Source: JAAZCI01 sp046462535 (GTDB lineage Bacteria; Pseudomonadota; Gammaproteobacteria; Cardiobacteriales; Wohlfahrtiimonadaceae). Taken from it: a stretch of 64,000 nt of DNA. The stretch lies in contig JBKGVF010000020.1 of the NCBI GenBank assembly GCA_046462535.1, forward strand, positions 1 to 64,000. The letters run 5' to 3'. A program made the position numbers and the translations under genes. Below, piece by piece: positions 63,498 through 64,000 of this stretch (position 1 is the stretch's first letter; each line of letters opens with the position of its first letter). The notes under the pieces are model-generated. The model saw only the letters and a program-made list of their open reading frames with translations. It was not told the origin of the DNA and ran no database searches.

Positions 63498-64000
63498 TTA
63501 ATTTACCATCCGCTGATATGCCTCTTCTATTATTGAGAAGTTTGCCCCCTCTTTATGCATATTTTCACTTAAATGACGCCGCCATAGACGACTTCGAGGC
63601 ACCTTGTGAAATAACCCTAACATATGGCGAGCTATATGACTTAAACGCCCTCCAGCGTGAAGATGTGCCTCAATATAGGGCTTCATCGCCTCTAGAATAT
63701 CTAATCGACTTAAAAGGGGGCTCTCTTGCTGAAAGATAATCTGATCTACATAAGCTAAAAGATAAGGGTTATGGTATACCTCTCGCCCCACCATAACGCC
63801 ATCGACACGCTTCAGATGGTGCTCCATCTCCACAAAGCGTTTAATACCTCCATTAATAGTGATTCTTAAGTGGGGAAATGCCTCTTTAATTTTATAGACT
63901 CGCTCATAATTTAAAGGAGGAATCTCCCGATTCTCTTTAGGTGAAAGTCCCGATAACCAAGCCTTACGGGCATGAAGAATAAAATGCTTACAGCCAGCAT
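63498..64000 (-). CDS. dusA: tRNA-dihydrouridine synthase A, C-terminal part, cut by window edge
   Basis: Reduces uridines 20 and 20a in tRNA. The frame is open to the right edge: CKHFILHARKAWLSGLSPKEN, then NREIPPLNYERVYKIKEAFP, ITINGGIK, DGVMVGREVYHNPYL, with the catalytic-core His-Ala-Arg motif HARKAWLSGL diagnostic for DusA. A shorter start at 63833 (GTG) is internal to this protein and should not be used. About 167 of an expected 330 residues are inside the window. The C-terminal helical bundle ends at AYQRMVN. Confidence 0.95.
   Translation of the reverse strand, partial: AGCKHFILHARKAWLSGLSPKENREIPPLNYERVYKIKEAFPHLRITINGGIKRFVEMEHHLKRVDGVMVGREVYHNPYLLAYVDQIIFQQESPLLSRLDILEAMKPYIEAHLHAGGRLSHIARHMLGLFHKVPRSRLWRRHLSENMHKEGANFSIIEEAYQRMVN

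Noticed and set aside
1..64000. CRISPR arrays, insertion sequences, prophage or att sites
   Set aside because: No regularly spaced repeats, transposase, integrase or phage structural genes were seen on either strand.

Overview
The window looks like ordinary chromosome from a gammaproteobacterium. Support for this comes from an EpmC-type EF-P hydroxylase, RapZ, a YdgA/DUF945 pair, a RecC subunit, LpxK, UbiC and a 1164-residue DnaE, together with AT-rich intergenic sequence. Leucine, isoleucine/valine, proline, folate, NAD and coenzyme A genes suggest a fairly complete heterotroph. The gene set is compatible with the Ignatzschineria/Wohlfahrtiimonas/Cardiobacteriales side of the class, but that placement is inference and not a sequence match. 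I see no rRNA, tRNA, CRISPR array, insertion sequence or prophage.

Layout. The left edge (1-180, minus) holds the first 60 codons of a type I restriction-modification methyltransferase (hsdM), the only defence gene visible. Next come epmC, a small lipoprotein and a periplasmic ATP-dependent DNA ligase (ligE), all on the minus strand, then an SDR oxidoreductase and endonuclease IV on the plus strand. A minus-strand block follows: pncB-nadE (NAD salvage), then a five-gene cluster pxpB-pxpC-BCCP-biotin carboxylase-pxpA (6203-10620), then ilvD. From 13401 to 24220 the plus strand carries a tail-anchored protein, comEC, coaX, lpxK, a DUF2218 protein, rnr, dinB, a Tat-type sulfide:quinone oxidoreductase and a small membrane partner. 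The stretch 24306-30555 is mostly minus strand (rhtA, thioesterase, secA, proB) with one GNAT gene on the plus strand. The stretch 30695-45687 is a long plus-strand run: leuCD, alaS, a membrane protein, dnaE, serS, a YfhL ferredoxin, an L,D-transpeptidase, tyrS, fdxA, rsgA and a 59-codon lipoprotein. After yigZ and an aminotransferase (minus) come recC, an unknown two-helix protein, rapZ, folD, ubiC (minus), glnS and two amino-acid ABC permeases. The right end (minus) holds dnaG, yqeY, two tandem YdgA-like proteins and a partial dusA.

How the genes work together. PncB and NadE act at two steps of NAD salvage. LpxK and the L,D-transpeptidase build the envelope. DnaE, DnaG, DinB, RecC, Nfo and LigE cover replication and repair. 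LigE and ComEC together suggest handling of incoming DNA. The most interesting unit is the pxp cluster. It joins the three subunits of ATP-dependent 5-oxoprolinase to a dedicated biotin carboxylase and a 78-residue biotin carrier whose biotin motif reads V-M-K, with no acetyl-CoA carboxyltransferase genes nearby. This is the arrangement expected for a carboxylation-assisted lactam or amide hydrolase. Its upstream region holds a 17-bp near-perfect palindrome, and a 10-bp-stem hairpin splits the cluster.

Other points worth checking are a C8 tract inside a candidate hsdM promoter spacer, a ComEC whose metallo-hydrolase motif has lost its usual metal ligands, and a recC with no recB or recD beside it whose extended -10 promoter sits inside a LexA-box-like palindrome.
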